From Thermofontimicrobium_A sp034505795 (GTDB lineage: Bacteria; Zhuqueibacterota; Zhuqueibacteria; Thermofontimicrobiales; Thermofontimicrobiaceae), in contig JAPDQM010000002.1 in assembly GCA_034505795.1 (NCBI GenBank), forward strand, positions 1 to 64,000: a stretch of 64,000 bases of DNA, written 5' to 3'. Below are positions 34,941 to 44,131 of this stretch, piece after piece (within the stretch, counting starts at the first letter, position 1; each line of letters starts with the position of its first letter). Below the pieces are notes generated by a model. The model saw nothing but the letters and a program-made list of their open reading frames with translations. It was not told the DNA's origin and did no database searches. A program made the translations under genes and the position numbers.

Positions 34941-35729
34941 CTAACGATTCACTTGGTGTAAATTATTTTCATAAGCTAAAACGTAATCCGTTCCCGTAGC
35001 CAGATATTCTTGCCCCACATTCAGCGGATAGACTCTGATCTTTAAATCAAATCGCAACGCTTGTCGCGGACGGATCAAATAGGTTTGTTTATAAATGATT
35101 CTCAAATCCGTTTGCTTCACCAAATGCTCAAATTGTCGGATCGTCGTTCCGGTTCGATAATTGCGCAAATGCGACTCGATATTCTGACGTTCCACCCGTC
35201 GTAACACCCTGAGGTAGATGCTCTCAGGCAGCAGGTGCACCCAGGGCACAAATTTCAGCCACGAACGCATCACTTGCTGATGACCGCCATAAGCAGATTG
35301 AAATGGCGGAAATGAAATAATGACGATTCCAGCCGGCGCCAGCATCTGACGGATGTGATGCAGAGCGGTCAGTTTATCCGCCAAATGTTCAAATACGTCC
35401 AACAGCAGAATCACATCATATTGCTCTGGAATCACGAAGCGCTCGATATCGCCCTGGAAAAACCGAATGTGGCCCTGATCCTGCTCCTGAGCATATTCGA
35501 CTCGATTGGCGCTATATTCCAATCCCGTACAATCATAGCCGGCTTCGGCAAATGCCAATAACACCCCACCTTCGGCACAGCCGATATCCAGCACCTTGCC
35601 GCTGCGAACATAGGGCCGAACCAAATGGTCACGATAATATCGACCGATGCGGGTTTGAAAATCGCGGTATGCGTTGCGATCATGACTGGCAGTAACGCCA
35701 AAGTTTTTAAATCGTCGGAGTAGCTTCAT
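34941..35729 (-). CDS. Class I SAM-dependent methyltransferase
   Basis: 262 residues. The SAM-binding motif I is VLDIGCAEGGVLLAFAEAG (about 45-63), followed by the acidic loop GLEYS, the motif II-like VILLLDVFEHLADK and a post-motif FPPFQSAYGGHQQ. These match Methyltransf_11/23-type enzymes that often act in lipid, quinone or surface-glycan pathways. The substrate is not identifiable. It lies between the COX24-type mini-gene and an HU gene, without related enzymes nearby. Confidence 0.88.
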   Translation of the reverse strand: MKLLRRFKNFGVTASHDRNAYRDFQTRIGRYYRDHLVRPYVRSGKVLDIGCAEGGVLLAFAEAGYDCTGLEYSANRVEYAQEQDQGHIRFFQGDIERFVIPEQYDVILLLDVFEHLADKLTALHHIRQMLAPAGIVIISFPPFQSAYGGHQQVMRSWLKFVPWVHLLPESIYLRVLRRVERQNIESHLRNYRTGTTIRQFEHLVKQTDLRIIYKQTYLIRPRQALRFDLKIRVYPLNVGQEYLATGTDYVLAYENNLHQVNR

Positions 35730-35759
35730 CGGGTGCTTCGCGGTTGTAACAGCATTTTC

Positions 35760-36074
35760 TCAACTGCTGAACGTGAACAGCTCTTCCTCTTGCTCTATGG
35801 GCTCATTCACATAAGCCTTCAAATCCTTTGAGCAATGAAATACCGGGACTTTGCGGGCAGGAATGACGATTTCTTCGCCCGTCTTTGGATTCCGCCCCCG
35901 ACGCTGTTTGCGAGCAGCCAATTTGAAACGACCGAAGCCACGAATATCAATGGTATCCCCTTTTCGCAGCGCATAGCTCATTGTGGCAATCATACCATCC
36001 ACCACTGCGGCGGTTTCAACCTTGGTCAATCCAGTCCCCTCCGCCAAAATATCTATCAGATCTCCTTTCGTCAC
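35760..36074 (-). CDS. HU/IHF family DNA-binding protein (copy 2)
   Basis: 104 residues from GTG 36074, which has GGAGGAGG eight bases upstream and begins MTKGDLIDILAEGTGL as usual for the family. The longer frame to 36119 lacks an SD. Core signature: DTIDIRGFGRFKLAARKQRRGRNPKTGEEIVIPARKVPVF. The C-terminus carries an unusual acidic tail (EPIEQEEELFTFSS) not seen in copy 1 at 16163. Such tails can weaken DNA binding or mediate partner contacts. Confidence 0.93.
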   Translation of the reverse strand: MTKGDLIDILAEGTGLTKVETAAVVDGMIATMSYALRKGDTIDIRGFGRFKLAARKQRRGRNPKTGEEIVIPARKVPVFHCSKDLKAYVNEPIEQEEELFTFSS

Positions 36075-36371
36075 AGGCGATACCTCCTCCGGCGAATGCT
36101 TAATTCTTTGCTCATCCAATTACTCAACTATTAAAATATTAATTGGCGAATCTCCCTGCGGCCCAAAACTGTAACTCTCAGTCTGACTCCACCCTATGCT
36201 TTCGGCAAATACTACGTCGCCGACCAAGCATGCGACACCGCGGCCGCTTCATCCCGCAACTGAACCAGATACTTAGCATCATGTTCATGCTTAAGCAAGT
36301 GCTCCCATGCTGCAGTTCCTTGATGCAACTACTAGCTACTGGCTACCTGATATTCAATACTCAGTAATCGA

Positions 36372-36599
36372 CTAATGACAGGTCGAGCAATGCTTGCTGG
36401 AACAGGTGCCGCAGGATGAGCCGGAGCTAGACCCAACCAGACTGCCGCTGCTGGTCGAAAAACCAAACGCAGACATCAATCGCTGAACCTGCTGCGAATG
36501 GCAATTTGGGCAATGGATATCGCTCAGTGCTTGCTGGCTGCGCACCAACTCATCAAACCTGGTGGCACATTCCCCACATTGAAATTCATAAATAGGCAT
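36372..36599 (-). CDS. FmdB-type zinc ribbon protein
   Basis: 75 residues. The zinc ribbon has CGEC (about 8-11) and CPNC (about 35-38), the standard FmdB arrangement (MPIYEFQCGEC start). The C-terminal half is Ser/Gly-rich and ends with CGTCSSKHCSTCH, adding four Cys and two His that could bind another metal or tune expression. Family function is unknown. A sigma70-type promoter lies 70-100 bases upstream. Confidence 0.9.
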   Translation of the reverse strand: MPIYEFQCGECATRFDELVRSQQALSDIHCPNCHSQQVQRLMSAFGFSTSSGSLVGSSSGSSCGTCSSKHCSTCH

Positions 36600-36671
36600 A
36601 GCTAATTACTCTGCTGAGAATAAATACAGTTATTTTTTCAGCAAGACCATTGGTCACTATCTGAAGCATCA

Positions 36672-36700
36672 ATTATAAGAAAATAAATATTAAAAGTCAA
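36672..36700 (-). promoter_or_regulatory. Promoter of the fmdB-type gene
   Basis: On the minus strand, TTGACT (36695-36700) and TATAAT (36672-36677) are separated by 17 bases (36678-36694). The match is strong and no other gene lies between it and the start at 36599. Confidence 0.75.
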
Positions 36701-36912
36701 TATAAAATATGTGCAAGTTTTGAAACAGCAAAAATCCCTCAGCCCCCCCTATCCCTTACAATTGTAAAATAGCCTGGTACTCAGTCGCAAGGAGCGCTTA
36801 ACTCTGCTAAACGATCATTCCACCAGATGCGATCGCCATTCCATCGCCCAAATTCCCGATAGAACCTCGTAATGAAACTATCTTCTGAACCGATGAGTTA
36901 AAAAGACAAATT

Positions 36913-36940
36913 TTAACAGCTATTTTGGGTTCGCTATTTA
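36913..36940 (+). promoter_or_regulatory. Candidate promoter of hutI
   Basis: TTAACA (36913-36918) and TATTTA (36935-36940) are 16 bases apart, with a short leader and SD GAGG before the hutI ATG. The rest of the 363-base divergent gap (36600-36962) holds the opposing promoter at 36672 and no gene. Confidence 0.45.
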
Positions 36941-36962
36941 TGTTGTTTGTAGAGGAAGCTCG

Positions 36963-38240
36963 ATGTGTGAAGCCGACCTCCTGGTCATGAACGCTAATCA
37001 ACTATTATGTCCTGAGTCTGATGCTGAGAACGGCAGTTGCCTGACGGTTATCCAGGACGGGGCCATTGCCTGTTACCAGGGGAAGATCGTTGCCCAGGGG
37101 AAAACCAAAACGGTAATGGACACGATAAGGCTGAGCCAAGGCGCGGATGTTATCGATGCCGAGGGCAAAGTGATTGCGCCGGGTTTTGTGGACGCTCACA
37201 CTCATCCTATTTTTTGGGGAACTCGCGAACATGAATTTGAACTCAGAATTCAGGGCAAAACCTATCAGGAAATTGCCAAAGCCGGAGGAGGAATTCGCTT
37301 TAGCGTACGGCAGTTGCGCACCGCATCCAGGGACCAGTTGATCGAATACATTCTGCCCTACCTGGATCAATTCATTCAACAGGGCACTACGACTATCGAA
37401 GCCAAAAGCGGCTATGGCCTGTCGCTCGAAGACGAGCTGAAATCGTTGGAAGTGATCCAGGAATTGAATCGGCTGCATCCCATCGAGCTAATTCCAACCT
37501 TTTTGGGTGCCCACGAGATACCCGATGAATATCGCAACTACCGGGATGCATATATTGGCCTGATTATTGACGAGATGCTGCCTCGAGTAGCCGAACGAAA
37601 CCTGGCTGAGTTCTGCGATGTTTTTTGTGAGGAGCATGTTTTCACAGTTCAGGAATCCGAAAAAATCCTGCTGGCTGCGAAACAGCTTGGGCTGAAATTA
37701 AAAATTCACGCCGACCAATTGACCGCCAGCGGTGGCGCTGAACTGGCCGCACGATTGCAGGCGATATCCGCCGATCATCTGGATTATGTCACATCGGAAG
37801 CAATGGAGCTGTTGAAGGCTGCCGGCACGATTCCGGTGCTGTTGCCTGGTGCCGTATTTTTCCTGGGACTCACCCATTACGCCCCCGCTCGCCAGATGAT
37901 CACAGCCGGATTACCCGTAGCACTGGCAACGGATTTCAATCCCGGCACCTGCATGACCCAATCGATGCCTTTAATAATGACACTGGGATGCACTTACTTG
38001 AAGATGACGCCCGCGGAGGTGTGGTTAGCAACTACGCAACATGCGGCACAGGCCGTGGCCAGATCAGATCAAATTGGATCACTTCGAGTTGGCGCACAGG
38101 CAGATTTTGTCATCTGGGATATTCCCAATTATCGCTATTTACCCTATCATTTTGGGGTAAACCTGGTCCATCAGGTTTATAAAAAAGGGAGGTTAATCTG
38201 GCAAAACAATTCACATCAAATGATACGAGGAAATGTATGA
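36963..38240 (+). CDS. hutI: Imidazolonepropionase HutI
   Basis: 425 residues, amidohydrolase fold. Metal and substrate motifs: VDAHTHPIFWGTREHEFELR (about 75-95), KAGGGIRFSVR, HADQLTASGGAELAA (about 247), and ALATDFNPGTCMTQSMPL near the C-terminus. It opens imidazolone-5-propionate in histidine breakdown. The other hut genes are absent here. Its stop overlaps the start of the following lipoprotein gene by four bases (ATGA), a surprising coupling. Confidence 0.95.
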   Translation: MCEADLLVMNANQLLCPESDAENGSCLTVIQDGAIACYQGKIVAQGKTKTVMDTIRLSQGADVIDAEGKVIAPGFVDAHTHPIFWGTREHEFELRIQGKTYQEIAKAGGGIRFSVRQLRTASRDQLIEYILPYLDQFIQQGTTTIEAKSGYGLSLEDELKSLEVIQELNRLHPIELIPTFLGAHEIPDEYRNYRDAYIGLIIDEMLPRVAERNLAEFCDVFCEEHVFTVQESEKILLAAKQLGLKLKIHADQLTASGGAELAARLQAISADHLDYVTSEAMELLKAAGTIPVLLPGAVFFLGLTHYAPARQMITAGLPVALATDFNPGTCMTQSMPLIMTLGCTYLKMTPAEVWLATTQHAAQAVARSDQIGSLRVGAQADFVIWDIPNYRYLPYHFGVNLVHQVYKKGRLIWQNNSHQMIRGNV

Positions 38241-39445
38241 ACAAATGGAAGTGGCTGGTCGTTGCGCTCCTGGCTCTGATGCTGTCCTTTCAATGCGGGA
38301 AGCATAAACCATTGCCAACAGGCTATCAACTCGTTTACGGCGACAAAGAGGGACTGATTAGCGATAGCACCCTGACCCCAATTGCTGGAACGGAACAGTT
38401 TTTCTCCCGCATCATCAACACGGGTGGCTCCGGTTCGCTGCTATTGGGAAATTACGCCAACTATCAATCCGGCATTTACCTGAAATTCCAGAATCTGCCC
38501 GATTCGGTCCAAATTCATTCGGCTATTTTAAAACTTTTCATTATCCAAAATATTGGGCCCAGCGATTCCAGCTTCTGGCAGCAGCCACATACTTTTTCAA
38601 TCAATTGCTATGCCTCCGGCTTTGACTGGACCAATGATCTGGACCCGGAGATGTTTGTATCGCAATTGCCCTTTAGCGATTCGCCATTCACCCAGAGCCA
38701 GGTTACCACCGATACCACCTATCTTGAGGTAGCGCTGGATACTACGCAGATCAAAAATTGGGCCGATTCCACTGTTGCCAATTATGGCTTCTGGCTGCAA
38801 AGCCCGAATGCTGATTACATTACCGCAGTTTATGCGCGGGAAATCCTGGACCCCAATGTCATGCCGCAAATGACTCTAATCTATACCTATCTTGATTCGT
38901 TGGGTGCTCATCTGGATACCACCCGCCTATTTGCAGCCGTGGATGCGTATACAGTGTTCAATTCGGAAGCCAGCCTGAATTTGGATCCCAATTATTTTTA
39001 TATTGGTAAAGGGATGGCGTTTCGGAGCTTCATTAAATTTGACTTGCAAAATATGGACACCACCATGCATATCAACCGGGCGTTGCTGAAACTGACGATC
39101 AGCCAGGCCAATTCAATTTTAGAAGCAGCAGGTGCAACCGATTGTCAGATCTATCGCCTGGATGAACCGAGCTGGCGCAAAGGCGAAGTCAACGAATCGC
39201 CTTCGACCGCCATCTACGCGGGAACCTTGACAGATAGTACTCTGACCTTCGACATCACTGCCACCGTGCAGGGTTGGATTGGACAAAAAAATCCTAATTA
39301 TGGCCTACTGGTACGTTCGGCTGCTGAAGCGACTACAATTGGTCGCGTCGCGTTTTATTCATCCAAAACGCAATCTGCTTTCCAGCCGAAATTGGAGCTC
39401 TATTATAGTTTGCCCCCACAACAAGAATTTGATAATTCAGATTGA
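38237..39445 (+). CDS. Lipoprotein with DNRLRE-like repeats
   Basis: 402 residues. The signal peptide ends in a lipobox (LALMLSFQC, Cys about 20), so it is membrane-anchored. Two similar beta-rich halves (about 50-220 and 230-395) each carry the LKFQNLPDSVQIHSAILKL / IKFDLQNMDTTMHINRALLKL type strand and end in a YGFWLQSP or YGLLVRSA stretch. This is the pattern of DNRLRE (CBM96-like) domains, found in extracellular proteins of FCB bacteria and thought to bind carbohydrate or surface partners. Followed by a PorV-like barrel, suggesting a surface assembly. Confidence 0.75.
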   Translation: MNKWKWLVVALLALMLSFQCGKHKPLPTGYQLVYGDKEGLISDSTLTPIAGTEQFFSRIINTGGSGSLLLGNYANYQSGIYLKFQNLPDSVQIHSAILKLFIIQNIGPSDSSFWQQPHTFSINCYASGFDWTNDLDPEMFVSQLPFSDSPFTQSQVTTDTTYLEVALDTTQIKNWADSTVANYGFWLQSPNADYITAVYAREILDPNVMPQMTLIYTYLDSLGAHLDTTRLFAAVDAYTVFNSEASLNLDPNYFYIGKGMAFRSFIKFDLQNMDTTMHINRALLKLTISQANSILEAAGATDCQIYRLDEPSWRKGEVNESPSTAIYAGTLTDSTLTFDITATVQGWIGQKNPNYGLLVRSAAEATTIGRVAFYSSKTQSAFQPKLELYYSLPPQQEFDNSD

Positions 39446-39518
39446 GCAGTGGGGCCGAGGATACTTTCTCAATGAGTGATTTTGAGTTGCCGCATGAAAA
39501 ACTTGGAGATAATTAAAA

Positions 39519-40757
39519 ATGAAAAAACATGGTTGCTTCTTAATATTATCAATAATGATGATACTGATAGGTTCATGGCTGTCACCAGGCCTGGCCGGGT
39601 CATATTACAATTCCCGGGGCTTCGGTGAATTGAGATACTCGTCCAACGCCCAGGCCATGGGATTGGGGGGCAGCCTCGTGGCCGTTCCCGACGGCTTTCA
39701 TATCAACCTGGTCAATCCAGCCAGCTTGCCGTTCATTTCGGTGACCCGACTCTCCGGCGATTTTATTCATGAAGCGATCTGGAGTCAAACAAGTACTGCC
39801 GAAGGGTTCACCAAATACACCAATCTCAATGGCGTATCCATGGCACTGCCAATCGTCCAGAACAAACTAACGCTGGCGCTCGGCCTTATTCCCATCAGCC
39901 AATTTGATTATGATTACTCGCTTTCGGGCAGTATCAACGATTATCAGTATCGCAAGACAATCCGCGGCACCGGCGGGCTCAACAAAATCGTTTTCAGCGG
40001 TGGCGGCAGCGTGACTAAATTTCTGCGCCTGGGAGTTTCGTTTCATTATAATTTTGGGAAACTCGAACAAACCTGGCTGGTCGATTATACCTCAGATCTA
40101 TTCTGGGATACCTGGGATAAATTAACACGCAAGATGTGGGGGCCGGGTTACTCTGCGGGAATCCTGGTTCGGCCGACCTCCAACTTGTTTGTAGGCGCCG
40201 TGTATGCCGGCTCGTCTCCATTGACTATTCAAGATCACGTCTATAACCGCACCCAAAAAGGTTCTCTTATCGGTGTCATTGATCGATACAAAATGGATCC
40301 GCACGAGGTAACCATGCCTGCGATGTGGGGCATCGGAATGAGCTATCTGGCGCTCAAAAAATTTGTGATCACCAGCGATATCATCTATCAGCCCTGGGCT
40401 GATTTTCGCCGCGTCAATCAATCTGCGACCGATTACTACGATGATTACCGTATCGGGGGGGGTATCGAAATGCTACCCAGCCTGAATATGTTGGCAAAAT
40501 ATTATCAACGGATGAATTATCGCCTGGGCTATTTCTATCATGAACTCAATTTTAAAAATGCTACCGGGGCTAAAATTACCGAATATGGTGTAACCACCGG
40601 CGTCGGGCTTCCTTATTATGGAAGCTTCGGTCGGGTGGATGTAGCGCTACGTTTTGGCAACCGTGGAACCCTTGACCAGGGTCTTATCAAAGAGACGATT
40701 TTCCAATTATTCATTTCAGTTTCCGGCGGTGAAAAATGGTTCAATCGCGCCTTTTAA
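39519..40757 (+). CDS. PorV/PorQ-type outer membrane beta-barrel protein (copy 3)
   Basis: 412 residues with a signal peptide (about 1-28). After it comes SNAQAMGLGGSLVAVPDGFHINLVNPASL, the family's N-terminal motif in a divergent form. The rest shows amphipathic strands ending in an aromatic residue (NRAF at the very C-terminus), as in barrel proteins. Start ATG preceded by GGAG. It lies between the DNRLRE lipoprotein and a TPR lipoprotein. No secretion genes of the Por/Spr type are near, so a transport or structural role remains open. Confidence 0.78.
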   Translation: MKKHGCFLILSIMMILIGSWLSPGLAGSYYNSRGFGELRYSSNAQAMGLGGSLVAVPDGFHINLVNPASLPFISVTRLSGDFIHEAIWSQTSTAEGFTKYTNLNGVSMALPIVQNKLTLALGLIPISQFDYDYSLSGSINDYQYRKTIRGTGGLNKIVFSGGGSVTKFLRLGVSFHYNFGKLEQTWLVDYTSDLFWDTWDKLTRKMWGPGYSAGILVRPTSNLFVGAVYAGSSPLTIQDHVYNRTQKGSLIGVIDRYKMDPHEVTMPAMWGIGMSYLALKKFVITSDIIYQPWADFRRVNQSATDYYDDYRIGGGIEMLPSLNMLAKYYQRMNYRLGYFYHELNFKNATGAKITEYGVTTGVGLPYYGSFGRVDVALRFGNRGTLDQGLIKETIFQLFISVSGGEKWFNRAF

Positions 40758-40874
40758 AAAATGGCTAACTTTTTTCTTGCTTTTTTGAAAAAAAATCTTA
40801 AATTCAGCTTCTTAAATTCAAGCGTGCTAATTGAGCTTGTTAAATTTATCATGAATCTTTCAAGGAGAGAAGAA

Positions 40875-42158
40875 ATGAAGGTCTCACGACAGAATAGCCT
40901 CCTAACCAATGTCTTCAGCTTAATTATTGCAATCATTCTGGGAGCTTTCATCATTTATTTCTCCGGTTGTGCCCCAACCGCCAAACAAGTCGCTCCACCG
41001 GTTGATGAAGCGCGCCAGAAAGCGATTGCGGATTCGCTATTCAAAATCTATTCGCTTGAACTGAATAAGGCCTGGAGCACCGGCTACGAGTACTACAAAA
41101 ATAAAACCTATCGCAGTGCCGTCAAGCCGTTCTGGAAAGTGATCGAGATGGACACCATCAATCGATTCAAAGATAAATACACGTTTCTGGCGGACTCCTA
41201 TATCAAATTGAATATCCCGGATTCAGCGCAAGTCGTGCTGGAATTAGGCGTTAAAGAATATCCCCAAAATGCCTATCTTCATCGGACGTTAGCTTACTTC
41301 TACGACGGCCGTGGGCAAGTAGAAGATGCCATTCGAGAATACGAAGCTGCAACCAATATCGATCCCAAACAAGTGGGTGATTGGAAGGCACTGGGCAATC
41401 TTTATGTCAAAAACGGAGAGACCGATAAAGCCATTGCTGCCTATGAAAAAGTAGTCAGCTTGGATCCCAAAGATCAGGATTCGCAACGGGTGCTGTCCAA
41501 ATTGTACAAATCGACTGGCGATGCCACTGCTGCCATTCAGCGCATGGAAGAGGTCAAAAAGCTCGATCCCAAGAATGTTGAGAACCTGTTCAATTTAGGT
41601 CGAGAATATTTCAATCTGGGCGAATACGACAATGCCGTCGCCAATTTCGATCAACTATTGCAGCTAAAACCCGGTGATTTGAGTGCCATGGAATATCTGG
41701 GCAATTCGCTGCAAAATAAAGGCAACTTCACGCGGGCAATTAGCATTTATAAAGAAATTATCAAACAGCAGCCCACAAACAAAAAGGTCCTCACCGACAT
41801 GGCCACCAGTTACAAAGAGTTGAAGCAATTTTCTACAGCCCGCAGCTATGCCCGGCAAGCGCTGCAAATTGATCCTAAATATGGCTTAGCCTTCATTGTC
41901 ATCGGCGAAATCTATGAAGCCGCGGCTGAATATTGCTACACCGCCCGAGGCAAAAAGGCGGCTGAATTCGATGATAAGTTGATCTATGATCTCGCGTACC
42001 AGCAATATCAAAAGGCAACTGAAGATTTGCAATTCAAAGACTATGCTCTGAAGCGAATGAGCTATGTCAATGAATTACGGCCAACCAAGGAAGATCTCTT
42101 TTTCCACCGTGGGCAAACCAAGCCCAAAGATACATGCTATCAATGGATTTATCAATAA
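40875..42158 (+). CDS. TPR-repeat lipoprotein
   Basis: 427 residues from ATG 40875, which has AAGGAG eight bases upstream. The longer frame from 40761 has no SD. Signal anchor ends in a lipobox (FSGC). About eight TPR units cover residues 60-390, each with the A.Y.K....DP core, for example NVENLFNLGREYFNLGEYDNAV. TPR arrays scaffold protein complexes. Ends at a strong terminator, so it closes the hutI/lipoprotein/barrel transcript. Might act as envelope scaffold for the two preceding surface proteins. Confidence 0.8.
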   Translation: MKVSRQNSLLTNVFSLIIAIILGAFIIYFSGCAPTAKQVAPPVDEARQKAIADSLFKIYSLELNKAWSTGYEYYKNKTYRSAVKPFWKVIEMDTINRFKDKYTFLADSYIKLNIPDSAQVVLELGVKEYPQNAYLHRTLAYFYDGRGQVEDAIREYEAATNIDPKQVGDWKALGNLYVKNGETDKAIAAYEKVVSLDPKDQDSQRVLSKLYKSTGDATAAIQRMEEVKKLDPKNVENLFNLGREYFNLGEYDNAVANFDQLLQLKPGDLSAMEYLGNSLQNKGNFTRAISIYKEIIKQQPTNKKVLTDMATSYKELKQFSTARSYARQALQIDPKYGLAFIVIGEIYEAAAEYCYTARGKKAAEFDDKLIYDLAYQQYQKATEDLQFKDYALKRMSYVNELRPTKEDLFFHRGQTKPKDTCYQWIYQ

Positions 42159-42168
42159 AAAATACACT

Positions 42169-42202
42169 TCGCCAGAGAATGAATAATTCTCTGGCGATTT
42201 TT
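42169..42202 (+). terminator. Rho-independent terminator of the TPR lipoprotein transcript
   Basis: A perfect 12-bp stem (TCGCCAGAGAAT with its complement) and a 5-base loop are followed by TTTTT. It begins 11 bases after the stop codon. Confidence 0.9.
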
Positions 42203-42361
42203 CTCAATAGAACAACTCCCTTTTGTGCATAATGCAAAACCTGAACAATACTACCACCTGTTTCTCTATTTCCCGGCTTTGATTCACGACCTGTAACGAC
42301 AATCAGGGAAGACTGTCCTATCGTTGAGTGAATACAACGCCGCAAAATTTGAACAAAAACT

Positions 42362-42805
42362 ATGATGAAGATTGCCATGGCTTCGGATCATGCCGGTTAT
42401 GAGCTGAAGCAAAAAATCAAAGCACATCTTGAAATCACTGGCCTCGCGGTTGAGGATTATGGCACCTTCAAAACTACCCCGGCCGATTATCCCGATTATG
42501 GGGTACTGGCTGCACGGGCTGTGGCACAAGGGAAGGCGGATCGCGCCATTTTAATCTGCGGGACAGGCATTGGAATGTCAATTGTCGCCAATAAGGTAAA
42601 AGGCATTCGCGCCGCCCTGTGCACCTCCACTGAGATGGCAGAATTGAGCCGTCGTCACAATGATGCTAATGTGTTGGCTTTGGGGGGACGCTTAACGAAC
42701 GATGAATTAGCATTGGAAATAGTGGATGTGTGGCTAAAAACGCCTTTTGAGGGGGAGCGCCATTTGCCACGAATCAAAAAGATCCATCAATTAACCGGGC
42801 TATAG
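42362..42805 (+). CDS. rpiB: Ribose 5-phosphate isomerase B
   Basis: 147 residues. Family signature ASDHAGYELK at the N-terminus, CGTGIGMSIVANKVKGIRAALC in the middle (catalytic Cys in ICGTG), and SRRHNDANVLALGGR. It interconverts ribose 5-phosphate and ribulose 5-phosphate. Sixteen bases ahead of glyA, the frequent rpiB-glyA-nrdR order. Confidence 0.96.
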   Translation: MMKIAMASDHAGYELKQKIKAHLEITGLAVEDYGTFKTTPADYPDYGVLAARAVAQGKADRAILICGTGIGMSIVANKVKGIRAALCTSTEMAELSRRHNDANVLALGGRLTNDELALEIVDVWLKTPFEGERHLPRIKKIHQLTGL

Positions 42806-42821
42806 GAATGAGGATGATATC

Positions 42822-44108
42822 ATGATCAATCTACAACATACCGATCCTGAAATTTATCAGGCCATCCGCAATGAAATTTCGCGACAGAACGACAAGCTGG
42901 AAATGATCGCCTCGGAAAATTTTGTGAGTCTTGCCGTGCTGGAAGCGATGGGCCAGGTGATGACCAATAAATATGCCGAAGGTTATCCTGGCAAGCGGTA
43001 CTACGGTGGCTGTGCTTTTGTCGATAGAGCGGAGGAGCTGGCACAAGAACGAGCTAAAAAATTATTCGGTGCCGAACATGCCAACGTTCAGCCCCACTCT
43101 GGGTCACAAGCCAATATCGCCGCTTATTTTACATTTGCTCAGCCGGGCGACACCGTTATGGGCATGAATCTCGATCATGGCGGTCATCTGACCCACGGCA
43201 GCCCGGTAAATTTTTCCGGTCGGCTGTTTCGGATCATCTCCTACGGCGTGGATCGCCAAACAGGCTACATCGATATGAATCAGGTAGAAGACCTGGCTAA
43301 AAAGGAACGGCCACGCCTCATCATCACCGGTGCCAGTGCCTATCCACGGGAAATCAATTACCAGCAGTTTCGTGCCATTGCCGACCAGGTCGGTGCCAAG
43401 CTGATTGCAGACATTGCCCATCCAGCGGGGTTGATTGCCGCGGGTTTGCTCCAGAGCCCAATCCCGCATTGCCATCTGGTCACTACCACCACCCATAAAA
43501 CGCTTCGGGGACCGCGCGGGGGCATGATCCTGGTCGGAAAAGACGTGGAGAATGACATGGGCCTGATGACTCCCAAGGGCAAGTTAAAAACCATCGGCCA
43601 AATCGTGGATTCCAATGTCTTCCCCGGCTTCCAGGGGGGGCCCTTGATGCATGTCATTGCGGCCAAAGCGGTTGCTTTCAAAGAGGCGTTGGAACCGCAA
43701 TTCAAGGCCTATGCCCAGCAGGTGATCAGAAACGCACAAGCCCTGGCGAATAAATTGATGAGCATGGATTATAAGTTGATTTCCAACGGTACGGATACCC
43801 ATCTGATGCTGGTCGATTTGAGAAACAAAGGTCTTACGGGCAAAAAAGCCGAAGAAGCCCTGGAGCAGGCTGGCATCACCGTCAATAAAAATATGGTTCC
43901 CTTTGATGACCAGAGCCCGTTCATCACCAGCGGCATTCGAATTGGTACGCCAGCCCTCACCACCAGAGGGATGACCGAGGCCCAAATGGTCGAAATTGGT
44001 GAATTAATTGACAAGGTTTTGAGTAACATCGGGAATGAAGCGGTCGCTCATACGGTACGTTCCAGAGTCTACGAATTATGCCAGCAATTCCCCCTCTATC
44101 AAATTTAA
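42822..44108 (+). CDS. glyA: Serine hydroxymethyltransferase
   Basis: 428 residues, full length. The PLP lysine is in TTTTHKTLRGPRGG (about 228). ASENFVSLAVLEAMG and GYPGKRYYGGC near the N-terminus are also diagnostic. It transfers the serine hydroxymethyl group to tetrahydrofolate. Linked to nrdR 24 bases downstream. Confidence 0.98.
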   Translation: MINLQHTDPEIYQAIRNEISRQNDKLEMIASENFVSLAVLEAMGQVMTNKYAEGYPGKRYYGGCAFVDRAEELAQERAKKLFGAEHANVQPHSGSQANIAAYFTFAQPGDTVMGMNLDHGGHLTHGSPVNFSGRLFRIISYGVDRQTGYIDMNQVEDLAKKERPRLIITGASAYPREINYQQFRAIADQVGAKLIADIAHPAGLIAAGLLQSPIPHCHLVTTTTHKTLRGPRGGMILVGKDVENDMGLMTPKGKLKTIGQIVDSNVFPGFQGGPLMHVIAAKAVAFKEALEPQFKAYAQQVIRNAQALANKLMSMDYKLISNGTDTHLMLVDLRNKGLTGKKAEEALEQAGITVNKNMVPFDDQSPFITSGIRIGTPALTTRGMTEAQMVEIGELIDKVLSNIGNEAVAHTVRSRVYELCQQFPLYQI

Positions 44109-44131
44109 CTGGTTAACCAAGAGGGTGATTT

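Noticed and set aside
36600..36962. Possible replication origin at the switch of coding direction
   Set aside because: No DnaA-box pattern (TTATCCACA-like cluster) or dnaA/dnaN genes are near; promoters of the two divergent genes explain the region.
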